From NCBI RefSeq assembly GCF_023101765.2, contig NC_064228.1, positions 7,179,501-7,243,500 of the forward strand: a stretch of DNA of 64,000 nucleotides, read 5' to 3'. A program made the translations under genes and the position numbers. Shown here in pieces: positions 9,215 to 19,905 of the stretch. Each line of letters starts with the position of its first letter. Position 1 is the first letter of the stretch. The stretch comes from Spodoptera frugiperda (lineage: Eukaryota > Arthropoda > Insecta > Lepidoptera > Noctuidae). The notes under the pieces are model-generated. The model saw nothing but the letters and a program-made list of their open reading frames with translations, was not told where the DNA came from and did no database searches.

Positions 9215-10483
9215 ATGCCCCGAACTAGGCTACGGAGGCAGACGACGGCAGACGACGAAGCTACGGAGCAGAGTCCTGTACGGGCCCCCGAACTTGTCAC
9301 AGCGCCTCGTCTGACCGTGCCGGCATAATGCAGGCGGATACGACTAGGTGCCCAATAGAGACGCTGCGGTCGTTGCGCCGACGAAACGCGGTCGAAACGC
9401 CGGCGCCTCATGGCAGTCACCATCGTCACCGTCGCTGAACATCACTACGAGTACCGCGGGGTTCACCGGACTTCTCAAGAAGAGTTCGTCCTGGAACTTC
9501 GCCAAGTGTACCGCGGGGTTCACCGGACTTCTCAAGAAGAGTTCGTCCTGGAACTTCACCAAGTGTACCGCGGGGTTCACCGGACTTCTCAAGATGAGTT
9601 CGTCCTGGAACTTCGCAAAGTGTACCACGAGGTTCACCGGTACTTCTCAAAAACCGGAGGTACTAGAAGCCTTCATCGATTTTTAGCGGTCCAGGTATAC
9701 AAGGAGTGTGCTGTGCGGACGTGAGTGACGATCACGCGCTGCGGGGACTCCCGATGCTGTTAGAGGGCGATGCCACCGTGTGGTGGCGCGGCGCCCGCAA
9801 CAACGTCGCCACCTGGAAGGACGCCGTGCTCCGACTTCGCTCCATGTTGACTCCGAGACTAAGATTCGGAAGTTGTTGGGCGGGTGCGGAGCCCCGATGG
9901 ACTTCAGCTGTGTCCTCGTGCACTACCCGTACACAGACCCGTTTAGTGACAGCCAAGAATTCGACTTCTCATCACTGTCAGACGCCGAAGCCGGCATACA
10001 AGATATCACGTGAAATGTTCAGCTAGGAACAAAAAAGACAAACGTGCAGAAGTGTTTGTGTGTAGATTTAGGTCTCTAATTGTAAAATTACCATACGAAG
10101 TACCTTTGCCTATGCAAATAGATATAATTTATGGTTTGTTACACCGTCGAGTACGTAAGCGGTTACAGCGTAGTGATATTGGTGACATACATAATTTTGT
10201 AGAGAAGGTAAGGGTCATCGAAGACGCGATCTCCGAACTATCATTAAATACCGAAAATTTTTGCGGCAATACGGCAAAATCTAACGTTTCCTGCTCACAA
10301 GTTTTACGCGATCACCATAACAATAAGATCGAGTCTACCACTACCACTAGTTCCGACGTTACTACGGACTCGAAAGTCACTAGTAACTCGAATGAAAATT
10401 CGAAACGCGATAAGCACGTTCGTTGCAAGTTTTGTAAGTCTTACGGCCATAGCGTAGCCGAAACCTTTCGTACTCAGAACTGA
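9215..10483 (+). pseudogene. Broken gag of the LTR element
   Basis: A gag-like start at 9215 (MPRTRLRRQT) runs 37 codons to a stop near 9326. After a tandem-repeat block, capsid-like sequence resumes (YKECADVSDDHALRGLP, then VWWRGARNNVATWKDAVLRL at about 9775-9837) across a frame change near 9700. A further segment (PKPAYKISREMF) follows an apparent insertion, and a frame change near 10015 leads into 10010-10483. That last part holds RAEVFVCRFRSLIVKLPYEV and ends in a knuckle-like CKFCKSYGHSVAET, where a threonine stands in place of the final zinc-binding cysteine of CX2CX4HX4C. The product is non-functional as read. Confidence 0.82.
9452..9656 (+). repeat. 57-bp tandem repeat inside gag region
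   Basis: Units start at 9452, 9509, 9566 and 9623 (the last partial and diverged). 57 bp is 19 codons, so the array stays open in several frames; one frame gives repeats of YRGVHRTSQEEFVLELRQV. The first three units differ at only a few bases. Confidence 0.9.
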
Positions 10484-10655
10484 CAGTAGCAGTTAAGCTT
10501 TAGGAGCGGCATTACTCCAGGGGGAGGGGACCGACGAGCGACCTATAGAGTACGCCAGTCGCCTCCTCACGTCGGCTGAAAGAAACGTAGGAAGGGTAGA
10601 CCACGCAAGAACTAACCTGATCGCGGGGACGTTCGCTCAGGTTAGAGGGGGAGAC

Positions 10656-10856
10656 TGTAGCAATGAGGTTTCATCACATGCACCTGGCAGGCTAGATGTT
10701 GACACACACTGGCAGGCTGCGTTGTGACACGGGAGAAGAATTGAACGTTTTGAATTTGACTAGGTTGTCAACGATGAGAAAATTTTACATTATTTGTCAT
10801 TACATTTTATTGTCAGAAGAATTTTAGCTTTCGTGTAAGACACAACACATGCTAAA
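10656..10856 (+). repeat. 3' LTR
   Basis: A 201-bp copy that reads as identical to 8990-9190. It follows the polypurine tract and is followed by the TTAG target duplication. Confidence 0.88.
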
Positions 10857-11230
10857 TTAGTTATTTAAGAATGTTATTATTAACTGGTTATTGCTTATTA
10901 TTGCTTTGTTTTCACATACCACTGCCACGTTAGTTTTAGTTTTTTTGATATTCAGCTAGCCTTTGTGGCTTTCTGACATTTTTTCTTTGTTAAAGATCTC
11001 TTCGTCATTTTTTTTTTTAATTTTTTATTTTCATAAATTTTATTGTGATTTTATCGTTACTACGACATTGTTATTTTTATTTATGTTTACCTACTACTAA
11101 AGAATTTATCAAATAAATGCTTATTTTCTTACACTTTTTCATTTATTAGTTTTCTTTCCAAACAGAAATATTAAAAAACAACCTGCCTTAAAAATGTTTG
11201 ATTTTGAACCTAACTACTCAAATATGTGCG

Positions 11231-11480
11231 GGGTAATCGCACAACTTGATTCCCCCTAGTCCTTTCCATCATCGAACCACAAGACAATCACTAAAGCGCC
11301 ACCGCTTCATGGTAGATGTCCCGAGTAACATCCCGAGTGTCGCTGATTACTTCCTTATGCTAAGGAGTGGAATTCTTTGCCGGAGTCTATGTTTCCTGAA
11401 GGGATAACCTGGGTGTCTACAAAGCCCGAGTGAATAGGCTGCTCATGGACAGACGTGCTCCATCGTAGGCCGCATCATCA
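11231..11480 (+). pseudogene. C-terminal remnant of a LINE ORF2
   Basis: Broken translation gives HRFMVDVP, then after frame slips WNSLPES-like and MFPEG, NLGVYKARVNRLLMDRRAP. This is the usual C-terminal end of jockey-type lepidopteran non-LTR retrotransposons (NSLPxxVFP and NLxxFKxRVNRxL). Stops and frameshifts show that it is dead. The flanking 10861-11230 and 11481-12090 are AT-rich with no gene. Confidence 0.7.
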
Positions 11481-12094
11481 CTTACCAGGCGAGATAGCAG
11501 CCAAACATCAACCCATCAAATATAAAAAAAAACTACGAAAATCCATCACCATGATCTGATCATCATCATCATCATCATCACCCAGTTGTCGTCCACTGCA
11601 AGACATTTATAAGCCTTTCAAATAACACACCACACCGAGCTCAATCCAACACTTCGCATCACAATTAATTTATACTCCAGTAAAATTATATCATCGAACA
11701 CAACTCGCGATATCGGCACACTAGCGACATCTATGAAAATCTTTGCGCAATCATCTATACTGTTTTGTAAAGTGTATACTAGATGGCGCCACTATATCAG
11801 TTCATAATCCAATAGCATTGCTTTCTAAATTGAGGTTATAAAATGTGTTTAAACATATTTAAATGTATTATGTAACTGTAAATAAATGAATAATATGATA
11901 TGAATGACATGATAAATAATGGTAATTAGATAAATAGTAGTGGTATTACTACTAAAACCTTCTAATATAGTTTACCAAATCTAATGTTTTGTAAAATTTC
12001 TTATCTTTAATTATATTAAAAAAGAATAAAAAATCATGCTAAATAAATAACAAAACAAATTTAAAAAATATAAGGAACAAAGTGCAAAAGGTTT

Positions 12095-12166
12095 GGGCTC
12101 GTCCGGGATTTGAACCCGGGACCTCTCGCACCCTAAGCGAAAATCATACCCCTAGACCAACGAGCC
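12095..12166 (-). tRNA. tRNA-Pro (anticodon AGG)
   Basis: On the minus strand the gene begins GGCTCGTTGGTCTAGGGG. The seven-base acceptor stem GGCTCGT pairs with ACGAGCC, and the discriminator base is C. The anticodon loop is TTAGGGT, giving AGG, which reads the proline codon CCU. The T arm is CCGGG-TTCAAAT-CCCGG and matches the internal B box. The first anticodon-stem pair is a T-G wobble. A TTTT Pol III stop follows at 12089-12086. No intron is present, and all stems are intact, so it is likely functional. Confidence 0.95.
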
Positions 12167-12246
12167 ACTGACAGTTTAGACGAAATTATCAATCCAATAC
12201 CACGTTTAAGACATTAACCAATTCTTATGACGTCATATCAATATTT

Positions 12247-12463
12247 GACTGCACGGTTGGTGCGGTGACTGGGCAACTGGCTGCCGCGTAACGGGTAGCG
12301 GGTTCGATTCCCGCACGGAGCAACTCTTTGTGTGATCCACAAATTGTTGTTTCGGGTCTGGGTGTCATGTGTACGTGAACTTGTATGTTTGTAAACGCAC
12401 CCACGACTGCCACGACACAGGAGAAAATCTTAATGTGGGGCAACGTTTCTAAAAAAAAATTGT
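12247..12463 (+). repeat. tRNA-derived SINE family A, full copy
   Basis: It begins GACTGCACGGTTGGTGCGG and contains a perfect B box (GGTTCGATTCCCGCAC) near 12301, followed by a constant body (CTTTGTGTGATCCACAAATT, GGGCAACG) and an A-rich tail. Other copies are at 15082-15226, 29966-30150, 30742-30906 (minus) and 59284-59449 (minus). Confidence 0.9.
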
Positions 12464-12612
12464 TTTTTTTTATTTTATTTCCCGTTCCACGTCACGTGCT
12501 TCGGTACGAATAGGTCGGCTAAACCGGAGTGATAAAACAGTATTACAGAAAATCGGCGTGAAACTAAAAAAAATAAAAACAAGCAAAGCTTTTACTTCGC
12601 TGTTTTTTTAAG

Positions 12613-12720
12613 AGGGGAAAATCATCTGATGACTTCTCCCGCCTTGGGCGAGGCGAGAGGGAGTGTCAGACTCTTACTGACTAAAAACCACCCCGTTCCT
12701 ACTCCGCTATGTAGTGTTCT
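12613..12720 (+). repeat. Dispersed repeat family F
   Basis: Landmarks are GAAAATCAT, GACTTCTCCCGCCTTGGGCG, AGTGTCAGACTCTTACTGAC and ACCACCCCGTTCCTACTCC. It is the most frequent short repeat in the window. Other copies are near 15950, 21121, 26314, 28625(-), 29100, 31695, 35868(-), 36700, 41470, 49306, 52886 and 53735. Confidence 0.85.
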
Positions 12721-12840
12721 GAGTTGTGAGTTAGATTACCAGACACTCTATAATTATATTATTTCACAGTTCCTCCACATACCCAAATCCTTAAAAGCCG
12801 GCAACGCACTTAGAATAACTCATTTAGTGTTGCAATACTG

Positions 12841-13122
12841 CCTCGTTGGTTGAGTGATCGCAATTGCTACTGCCAGACAAGAGGTCTCAGGTTCTATTCC
12901 CGGGTCGGACAGAGTCTTATTGGGTTTTTTTCGGTTTTTCGAAAATTTCTCAATAGAAGCACGGAGTCTGAAATTGTGCCCAGTATATGGCAATAGGCTC
13001 ACTGCCTATTACATGGGACTTATAACACAAATAATGATAAGTGGGTGTACATTGTATAGCGGCATTACGTGCCCTAATGTGCACCTCTGCCTACCCCTTC
13101 GCGGATAAAAGGCGTGACGTTG
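12841..13122 (+). repeat. tRNA-derived SINE family B, full copy
   Basis: It begins CCTCGTTGGTTGAGTGATCG with a B box (GGTTCTATTCCCGGG) near 12890. The constant body contains GTGCCCAGTATATGGCAATA and ends CCTTCGCGGATAAAAGGCG. Other copies are at 22745-22917(-), 25720-25957, 26505-26765(-), 27001-27180, 28185-28322(-), 48665-48778(-) and 61694-61972(-). Confidence 0.88.
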
Positions 13123-13567
13123 CTTTTTTATTTAGTGTTTCAAAGCATAAAAGTAATCCAATTAGCTAAGTACTTGTTTTTTTTTCTTTTTTTGTCTGGA
13201 AAAAAGTGAATGAATAATTCTTTACTTAGTTAGTCATTTAAGCGATATACTTCCTACAAGATATTTTTAGATTTACTTAGTATAATTAACTAACAAAAAC
13301 TTCCAATTATCCTGTTAAAGCATTCTTTATGTTTCATTTATGGTTCGCAGTTTTTGTTCCAAGTCTGATACCTATTAGTCTATCTAAGCATGGATGGTAT
13401 TACCTACCTAATTTGCATTTACAAAAATGTGCATTATTCTCTTTGAGCTAATTTGAACACTCTTTAAAAATACGGAATTATAACAGTCGCGCCGCATGTT
13501 CGTAACATTCCTAGACAACCTACAACATCACAGCTCTACTGTGGTCAAGGAACATGGAGCTGTTCAC

Positions 13568-13811
13568 ACAGAATATAATATTCATTATTTATTTTTATTT
13601 GAAAATTTCAATACTTAATTTAGGCTTTCGTCGATACATTTCGTTGTATTGTCCTTCTTTGGACTAGTAGGTACTACTTGTATTTTCTGAACAGAATATA
13701 ATATTCATTATTTATTTTTATTTGAAAATTTCAATTATTAATTTAGGCTTTCGTCGATACATTTCGTTGTATTGTCCTTCTTTGGACTAGTAGGTACTAC
13801 TTGTATTTTCA
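13568..13811 (+). repeat. Recent tandem duplication, 123-bp period
   Basis: Copy 1 is 13568-13690 and copy 2 starts at 13691. They match from ACAGAATATAATATTC through GGACTAGTAGGTACTACTTG with only a couple of differences near the middle. No coding content. The flank 13123-13567 is AT-rich with no gene. Confidence 0.9.
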
Positions 13812-15081
13812 TTTAAATCATAAGAGTGATCCTCATCTACTGTATTGTATATTATATACCTAAAGGAAGCTTCTCCCTTTTTCTTTGAGGAATTCGTTAT
13901 TATCACATCATATTAGCTACAAGACATCCACTGATAGACATAGGCCTCCCTCAATGACGTCCATATAGTCCAGTTGGAGGCGACCTGCATCGCAACGCAC
14001 TTTGTTCGAGCTTCAAGGAATAAAATACATACTAATTACATTTTAACACGATAAAAACTTGTAATTAGATACTTATTCTTATCTTTTTTCCCAAGCAGAT
14101 AAGAAAATCAAAATATTCGCGGCAGAATAACAACATGGCCGCTAGAATTAAGCCTAAAATAATTTAATATTGTAAATAATAAAATTTAATTAATCGCGCG
14201 ACCCTCGTAATATGTGATTATTGTCGTTTCAACGTAATTTTGTTACACAACACGTATCATAAGGCTTCATACTCACTGTGACGTAACACTCGAATAAAAT
14301 GGCGGCGAAATTGTACCGAATGCTCAGTTTTGGTGTTTATTTATGCAAATTTTTATGAGTGATTTAAATTAATGGGTTTACCGTTTATTTTTATTTGTTT
14401 TTTAATTGGTCTTTTGAATAATTTTTGTATGGACTTAATAGTTTTTTGTTACGGTCAATGAGTAACATCTTCAATGGAAATATATGGTAATTCATTTAAA
14501 ATCAAAAGCACTTGCCATAAATTTTAATTTTGAATAACTTAATCTTTTTTTTTCTCCAAGAATCGCTGCTTATTATTGGACTAATGGTGGCTTATGTCAG
14601 AGTGGGTTTTCACACGCGGCCATGCTAAAAATTAAATAGGTACAGAAATCGACTTGATACCGATTCAGAATTACCTAAGGATAAAATTGACAAAAATTAC
14701 TCCTAACATTGAATCCATTTGCGACAAGAAACAAGCACACGTTCACATTAATATTACTCAGACATTTCTTTTGGTTAAACCTTATTTTCTTCAACTGTAT
14801 TTTATTTTCTTGGATGGGGAGGGCGGTCGTTAGTATGGGGTTCGCTGTCACTTAGAAATTTTAACAAGGATTCGTGTGGAGCCGAAAGTTTGACAAACCC
14901 TGCTTTGTATCAATCGTACAGAGTCAATATCAAATATTTTTAGAACTTATGAGACGGGATATTTACCATGTTTATTCACTTCCCGTAAAGGTAAGTATCC
15001 GGTAAATATCCCGTAATAAGTTCTAATAATAATGTTAATGACCATGTCAGTTTAAAAACTTATATCAATATCAAACGTTTA
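13812..15081. other. Gene-free region with old repeat fragments
   Basis: About 13912-14010 resembles the 3' end of a LINE seen also at 50365-50455. About 14940-15060 shares a block (GGGATATTTACCAT and AATGACCATGTCAGTT) with 33265-33440. ATGGCGGCG near 14298 is CpG-rich but opens no ORF of note. Confidence 0.45.
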
Positions 15082-15226
15082 GACTGCACGGTTGGCGTGG
15101 TGGCTGGGCAACTGGCTGCCGTGGAACGTGTAGCGGGTTCGAAGAACCTGTATTATTTGAACTTGTATGTTTGTAAACGCACCCACGACACAGGAGAAAA
15201 TCCTAGTGTGGAGCAACGTTTAAAAA
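15082..15226 (+). repeat. SINE family A, internally deleted copy
   Basis: It has the head GACTGCACGGTTGGCGTGG and the tail GTGGAGCAACGTTT, but a deletion begins right after the B-box start (GCGGGTTCGA), so part of the body is missing. Confidence 0.8.
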
Positions 15227-15639
15227 AATTTACTCCATTAATATACACCGTTGCTAACCAGAACAGTGGCCACATACCCTAACGACCAACAACCACGGTT
15301 CCCAGCACAATTTACAACGACTTTAGTCTACTATTGTTTTTAAAAGTGAAATTAGACTCTCATGCTTGAAAAACTAGATTGTGATCGACATAGCGGCATT
15401 GTTACAATTATCGGTCAAGTGTGAGTCGCGCATGGGAATGTTTAAAGTTCAAAAAAGTTTGTATAACTTTGTCTATGGTCTGTAATCTTAGATCTTTAAT
15501 GGCGGGCGTTGTTTTGAGTGAGAAGTCATTATATTATGTAGTTATGGAGGTTTATGTAATTAGTGTGTTAACTAACTGCTTTGATGACGATCGTGTGTCT
15601 GATGGAAAGGAGTCTTTTTGGGAGGATGGAAGATGAAGT

Positions 15640-16115
15640 GAAGTGACTCCTCCCGTCCTAGGTGAAGCATAAGAGCTCTAGGCGCGCACCCAGTGGCCTG
15701 AGGGAAGACGGTGGCACAGTGGTCACGTGCTGCCGTGCAACTTGCGCAGCAAGGTTCGTGGGAGACACACGTCTCCCTAGGGATGTGCCGTAACAGGCGT
15801 CGCTCGTTGGGGCTCTGGAGCAGGTCTATTAAGAGGACCCGGTGTTATGGATGTTGAGGGTGGCCACCGGGTTGGTTTTAGTGAGGCATAAATCCCACAC
15901 TCCCTAGACTTTTAAACAAAAGCTAGGCGCCTTTAGGTAAAAAGGTGAGGCGTAAGAGAGTGTCAGACTCTTACAGACTAAAAACCACCCTGTACCATGT
16001 CCTGCTGGATGTAGGTCGTTTCCAACCTATCTATCTGGAAGGCGTTGGGGGAGGCCTAACCTCGCCCAGGGCGGGAGAAGTCACAGGACGTTTTAATCCC
16101 ACCCCCCCCCCTTAA
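15640..16115. repeat. Nested family F fragments and LINE tail
   Basis: Family F text occurs in both orientations: AGTGTCAGACTCTTACAGAC at 15958-15977 and, reversed, CGCCCAGGGCGGGAGAAGTC at 16062-16081. Between them, GTAGGTCGTTTCCAACCTAT resembles the LINE C-terminal remnant at 41270-41440. The C homopolymer near 16100 follows. Confidence 0.6.
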
Positions 16116-16507
16116 AATTGCATCTAGCATGAAAGGCTAATCTTAACTGGCGATAACTGGCTCTCATTTCTACTCCTTTGGTTACAGATGTTGAACTATA
16201 TTTTTTTATCCCCTAAAGGTGTACTTAATGTTCTATCATTTATTAACATTAATATCAAAATGTCGGTCAAAATAACCTAAAAATAAATGTCAACAGACAT
16301 TGTTAGATAATTTTATTTTATAATATTTATTCCATTTCAAAGATTTAAAATTATAATTCGTTGATTTAAATATTTATTTTTAAAAACTAGATTAAATATT
16401 TATGTTTCTATCACTAGTTTATAAATCGTTCCCGTTTATTTTAAATTAAATCAAATTAATTATTTAAATGTGCTGCTGTGTCACGATGCACAAATTCAGT
16501 TGTTTTT

Positions 16508-17045
16508 TTTTTGTGGTATAGAGCGGCAAACGAGTTGATGGATCACCTGATGGTAAGCAATCGCCATGAGCAGATTTTTTATGGTAAGTATAGGTCGGTA
16601 ATCGAGCAGTCGGATCACTAGGTGGTAAGCAATCGCTCGCCGCCCGTGGACACCCGACACACTAGAAGCGTTACAAGTGCGTGGCTGACCTTTTAAAAAG
16701 TATATAAATATTAATGCTCATAGGTAAAAATACCATCACATCACATCAACAGCCTACAAGTGGCTACTGCTGACCAAAGGCCTCTTCTCACATGGAGAAG
16801 GTTTGAACATTAATCACCACGCTTGCTCAATGCGGGTTGGCGATTTCAAACTTATAATTAGAAATCATAAGCCCAGGTTTCCTCACGATGTTTTTCTTCA
16901 CCGTTTATCAGTGGTGTCTAAATAATCTTAGAAAGTATATAATATAATTCGGAAAAAGTCACATTGGTACTTGCCGTTGGTAGGTTTGGAAACCGCACCC
17001 TCATGCATGAGAAGGCGTTTTGAACCCTCAGGCCACAGTCAGGTA
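16508..17045 (-). repeat. Family C fragments followed by SINE-like family E
   Basis: 16508-16700 holds two partial copies of the family C end (ATCACCTGATGGTAAGCAAT). 16735-17045 is a family E copy in reverse: GTGGTGATTAATG, CCAGGTTTCCTCACGATG and a box like GGTAGGTTTGGAAACC. Other family E copies are at 32170-32445, 37733-37950, 45335-45635 and 58140-58245. Confidence 0.7.
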
Positions 17046-17740
17046 CAAATATGGTCCATTTAAATTAAGATTTGGCAACATACCAATCCTTTCTTAAAGG
17101 AAATAAGCAATAATGTAAAATTACATGCTACGTAGTAAAAACATTTAAATATTACGACATAAAAAAATAATAAACAATACTTAAATAAAGTTATTAAAAA
17201 AATAATTGCAGCCTTTGTGCGGACGAATCAAAAAACTTAATAGCTTCAAACAATTTTTGAACATTCACTTAGAAATATTCTCATTGTGTACATTACTGGG
17301 TTTATTTGAAAACGTTAAATGTAGTACCAAACAAAAAACGCATTGGACGAGTAACATCAAGGACTGAACATTTACTCTCACTACCAAGTCATAGTTAAAC
17401 ATTCTATCAAGTTATATATTTCAATATGTTTCAAATCCATTGCCGTTTTTGTTCACATCAATAAAACATAAGTTCATAATAAAACAGCAATGTATACGAC
17501 GCACATCGATAACGCAAGCGATTTGAAATCAGAATTTTGTCATACCCACCACCACACACGAGGTCGACGCGTTTAAAACGAAAAACAAACCTCTATGCGG
17601 CCAGTACCTATTTCATGCTGCAAGGAGGCTGAATACTTTTTGCTCTGTGCATTTAAAAAGTTATTTGACGTGTATTTGAATTTGAATTTAGAACTGTCAT
17701 TTTGTGTGCTTTGTGAGTCAGAGTTTTAGTCTATACATAT
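17046..17740. other. Gene-free AT-rich stretch
   Basis: No coding ORF, RNA gene or clear repeat boundary is visible. Confidence 0.4.
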
Positions 17741-18150
17741 AATAAAATCGTAGAAAAGTGCTGTCTGTACATTGAAAATAAAAATAAAAAAAATAGCAGG
17801 GGTTATTGTTATGTCGATGTCGAACCCAAAAATGTAATTAATTTTTTTTGTCTGTTTGTCTGTTTGTCTGTTTGTCTGTTTGTCTGTTTGTCTGTTTGTC
17901 TGTTCGTCTGTGCGCGCTAATCTCAGAAACGGCTGATCCGAGTTGGATGCGGTTTTCACGAATATATTGTGGGATGCTTAAATTTACATTTAGTGTTTGT
18001 TTCATGTCAATCGGTTCATAAATAAAAAAGTTATGTCAAATTAAAGAATCACGTCGAACATTCTATGCTTATACCATTAATCTCCGCAACTATTTGACGG
18101 ATTTGGTTGAAATTTGGTACAGATATAGTTTAGAACCTTAGAAAGGACAT
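17741..18150 (+). repeat. Dispersed repeat with (GTCTGTTT)n array
   Basis: An 8-bp tandem array of GTCTGTTT at about 17849-17903 sits inside a longer block that continues GCGCGCTAATCTCAGAAACG and then TTTGACGGATTTGGTTGAAA. The last words are typical of widespread insect dispersed repeats. Confidence 0.65.
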
Positions 18151-18172
18151 AGATATATTTTTATTTCAAAAT

Positions 18173-18205
18173 TCAAAAAATAAAATAAAAATAAAATAAA
18201 ATAAA

Positions 18206-18236
<31 letters not shown>

Positions 18237-18593
18237 TAAAAATAAAAATAAAAATAAAAATAAAAATAAAAATAAAATAAAAATAAAAATAAAATAATAA
18301 TAAAATAAAAATAAAATAAAAATAAAATAAAAATAAAATAAAAATAAAATAAAAATAAAATAAAAATAAAATAAAAATAAAATAAAAATAAAATAAAAAT
18401 AAAATAAAAATAAAATAAAAATAAAATAAAAATAAAATAAAAATAAAATAAAAATAAAATAAAAATAAAATAAAAATAAAATAAAAATAAAATAAAAATA
18501 AAATAAAAATAAAATAAAAATAAAATAAAAATAAAATAAAAATAAAATAAAAATAAAATAAAAATAAAAAAAAATAAAATAAAAAATAAATTA
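18173..18593 (+). repeat. A-rich minisatellite (TAAAATAAAAA)n
   Basis: About 420 bp composed almost only of TAAAA and TAAAAA words. An 11-bp period (TAAAATAAAAA) dominates from 18300 to 18565, and a 6-bp TAAAAA period lies at about 18206-18270. No C and almost no G occur on the plus strand. The 150-codon Phe/Tyr/Ile ORF on the minus strand is an artefact of the repeat. Confidence 0.95.
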
Positions 18594-18599
18594 ATTCCG

Positions 18600-19080
18600 G
18601 ACATACAGCGCCATCTATTGTTCAATTTCGTACTTATAGTACGGAATTGAACAATGTCGGGCTGTTCCTATACTCCGTAGATAGATGGCGTTGATCGCGC
18701 AATGGTGTAATTACAATTGTTCAGTTCATGTTATTGTTTTAATTCATTGGAAATTTGTTTTTACAAAATAGTAAAAAGCAATGAAAAATATAACATAATA
18801 CAACTTTTAGTACAAAGAAAACGCTCTAACGGAGTATAGATAATTCTATGTCGATCGTTACACGACTTCGGTTCATGTTATTGTTTTAATTCATCGAAAA
18901 AAGTTAACAAATAGTAAAAAGGTATGAAAAAAATTATATCAATATAATTAAACTTTTAGTACAAAGAAAATGCCCGAACGGAGTATAAATAAATAATCCA
19001 AGTTGTCTTTATCCTCGATAGATGGCGTTGGGATCGAAATAGATTGCGCTATGGTTTTGTTACAATTATTTGGTTGGGTA
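18600..19080 (+). repeat. Repeat with hairpin and internal duplication, ends in AGATGGCG
   Basis: It starts AGCGCCATCTATTG and ends near CGATAGATGGCGTTG at about 19015-19030. A hairpin with 18-bp arms (one mismatch) is at 18617-18634 and 18638-18655. The words TTCATGTTATTGTTTTAATT at about 18725 and 18872 mark a diverged 147-bp internal duplication. It is probably a non-autonomous DNA element. Confidence 0.7.
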
Positions 19081-19905
19081 TCGGCCGAGCGCTTCGGTAC
19101 TATTGTAGAAAATGTGTATTATCAGTCGTATGATTATTTGTCTGTAGTGGTCCTGCTGTTTCGTATATTCTAAATTGGTTTCGTTGTATTTGTCAATTAA
19201 TAAGTTTATTTGTTGGGTTTTCCTGGTTTTCTGGTTAAACTTTTTAACGTAGGTTTAGTTTGATATCGATTATTAGTAGTTACTGTAGTTAGTTTTTTTA
19301 ATAAAATTGTAAGTCTAATTTATAAATTAATTAGATTAGATTTAAGTCGTTTCTTTTAAATTATTTAGTTTAAGCTTGGTTATTATAGCATAAAGGATAG
19401 GTTCTAATATAATTTCTTTTTTAATTGTTATAAATTCGTAATTCGTAGCTTTCTTGAGTTTTAGTTTTAAATAAAAAGGTTTTTGCTCACATGCAGTGGA
19501 TTTTCTGTTATAGGTAAGTTTAATAATATTAATTTAAAATTAATAATAATGTATGAATTAAAATGTTAAAGGATTATCTCTGAACTTAAAATTAATTATT
19601 CAGTTAGTTGTTGAACTTAATACTGTCTTCATTTTTTTAAATTTAACTTATAGAGGTAAGTTAGTGTTGACTAGACTACCTACAAATACGTAAAATTTAC
19701 TGTAATTAACTAAAAGTTAGTTTTTCGAAAAGCTTTTTACAAAAAGTTAAATCTTTCAAAAAGAAAATAAAGTAGGTAAGTAACTTACGTTAATGTTAAG
19801 ATAAATAATAAATTTACCCGTTTAAAATACAGTTCAAACTAATTTGAAAATCTTATACATTGTTAAATAGTCAACAAAAAAATGATTGATTAACCTCATG
19901 ATTGA
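19081..19905. other. Gene-free AT-rich stretch
   Basis: Very AT-rich, with no supportable gene or element. Confidence 0.4.

Larger units (their letters stand above)
8990..10856 (+). mobile_element. Non-autonomous Ty3/gypsy-like LTR retrotransposon
   Basis: An intact 1,867-bp element: 5' LTR 8990-9190, internal region 9191-10655, 3' LTR 10656-10856. The LTRs are each 201 bp and read as identical. The flanks carry a 4-bp target duplication, TTAG, at 8986-8989 and 10857-10860. A primer-binding site (TGGCGCCCAACGTGGGGC) starts at 9192, and a purine tract (AGAGGGGGAGA) precedes the 3' LTR. The inside holds only broken gag sequence; I see no protease, reverse transcriptase, RNase H or integrase. 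Identical LTRs indicate recent insertion, so the enzymes must have come from a related autonomous copy. The Ty3/gypsy assignment rests on the gag text and the 4-bp duplication. Confidence 0.9.

Noticed and set aside
9001..10856. Two distant identical 201-bp blocks as a CRISPR-like or segmental duplication
   Set aside because: TTAG target duplications, PBS, purine tract and gag show that they are LTRs.
12247..12320. A second tRNA gene next to tRNA-Pro
   Set aside because: The B box is perfect but no acceptor stem or anticodon arm folds; it is the head of a SINE found five times in the window.
17849..17903. GTCTGTTT array as a CRISPR or regulatory array
   Set aside because: The units abut without spacers, and it is a simple 8-bp microsatellite in a eukaryotic repeat.
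18173..18625. 150-residue Phe/Tyr/Ile-rich ORF on the minus strand
   Set aside because: It is only the translation of the TAAAA/TAAAAA minisatellite.
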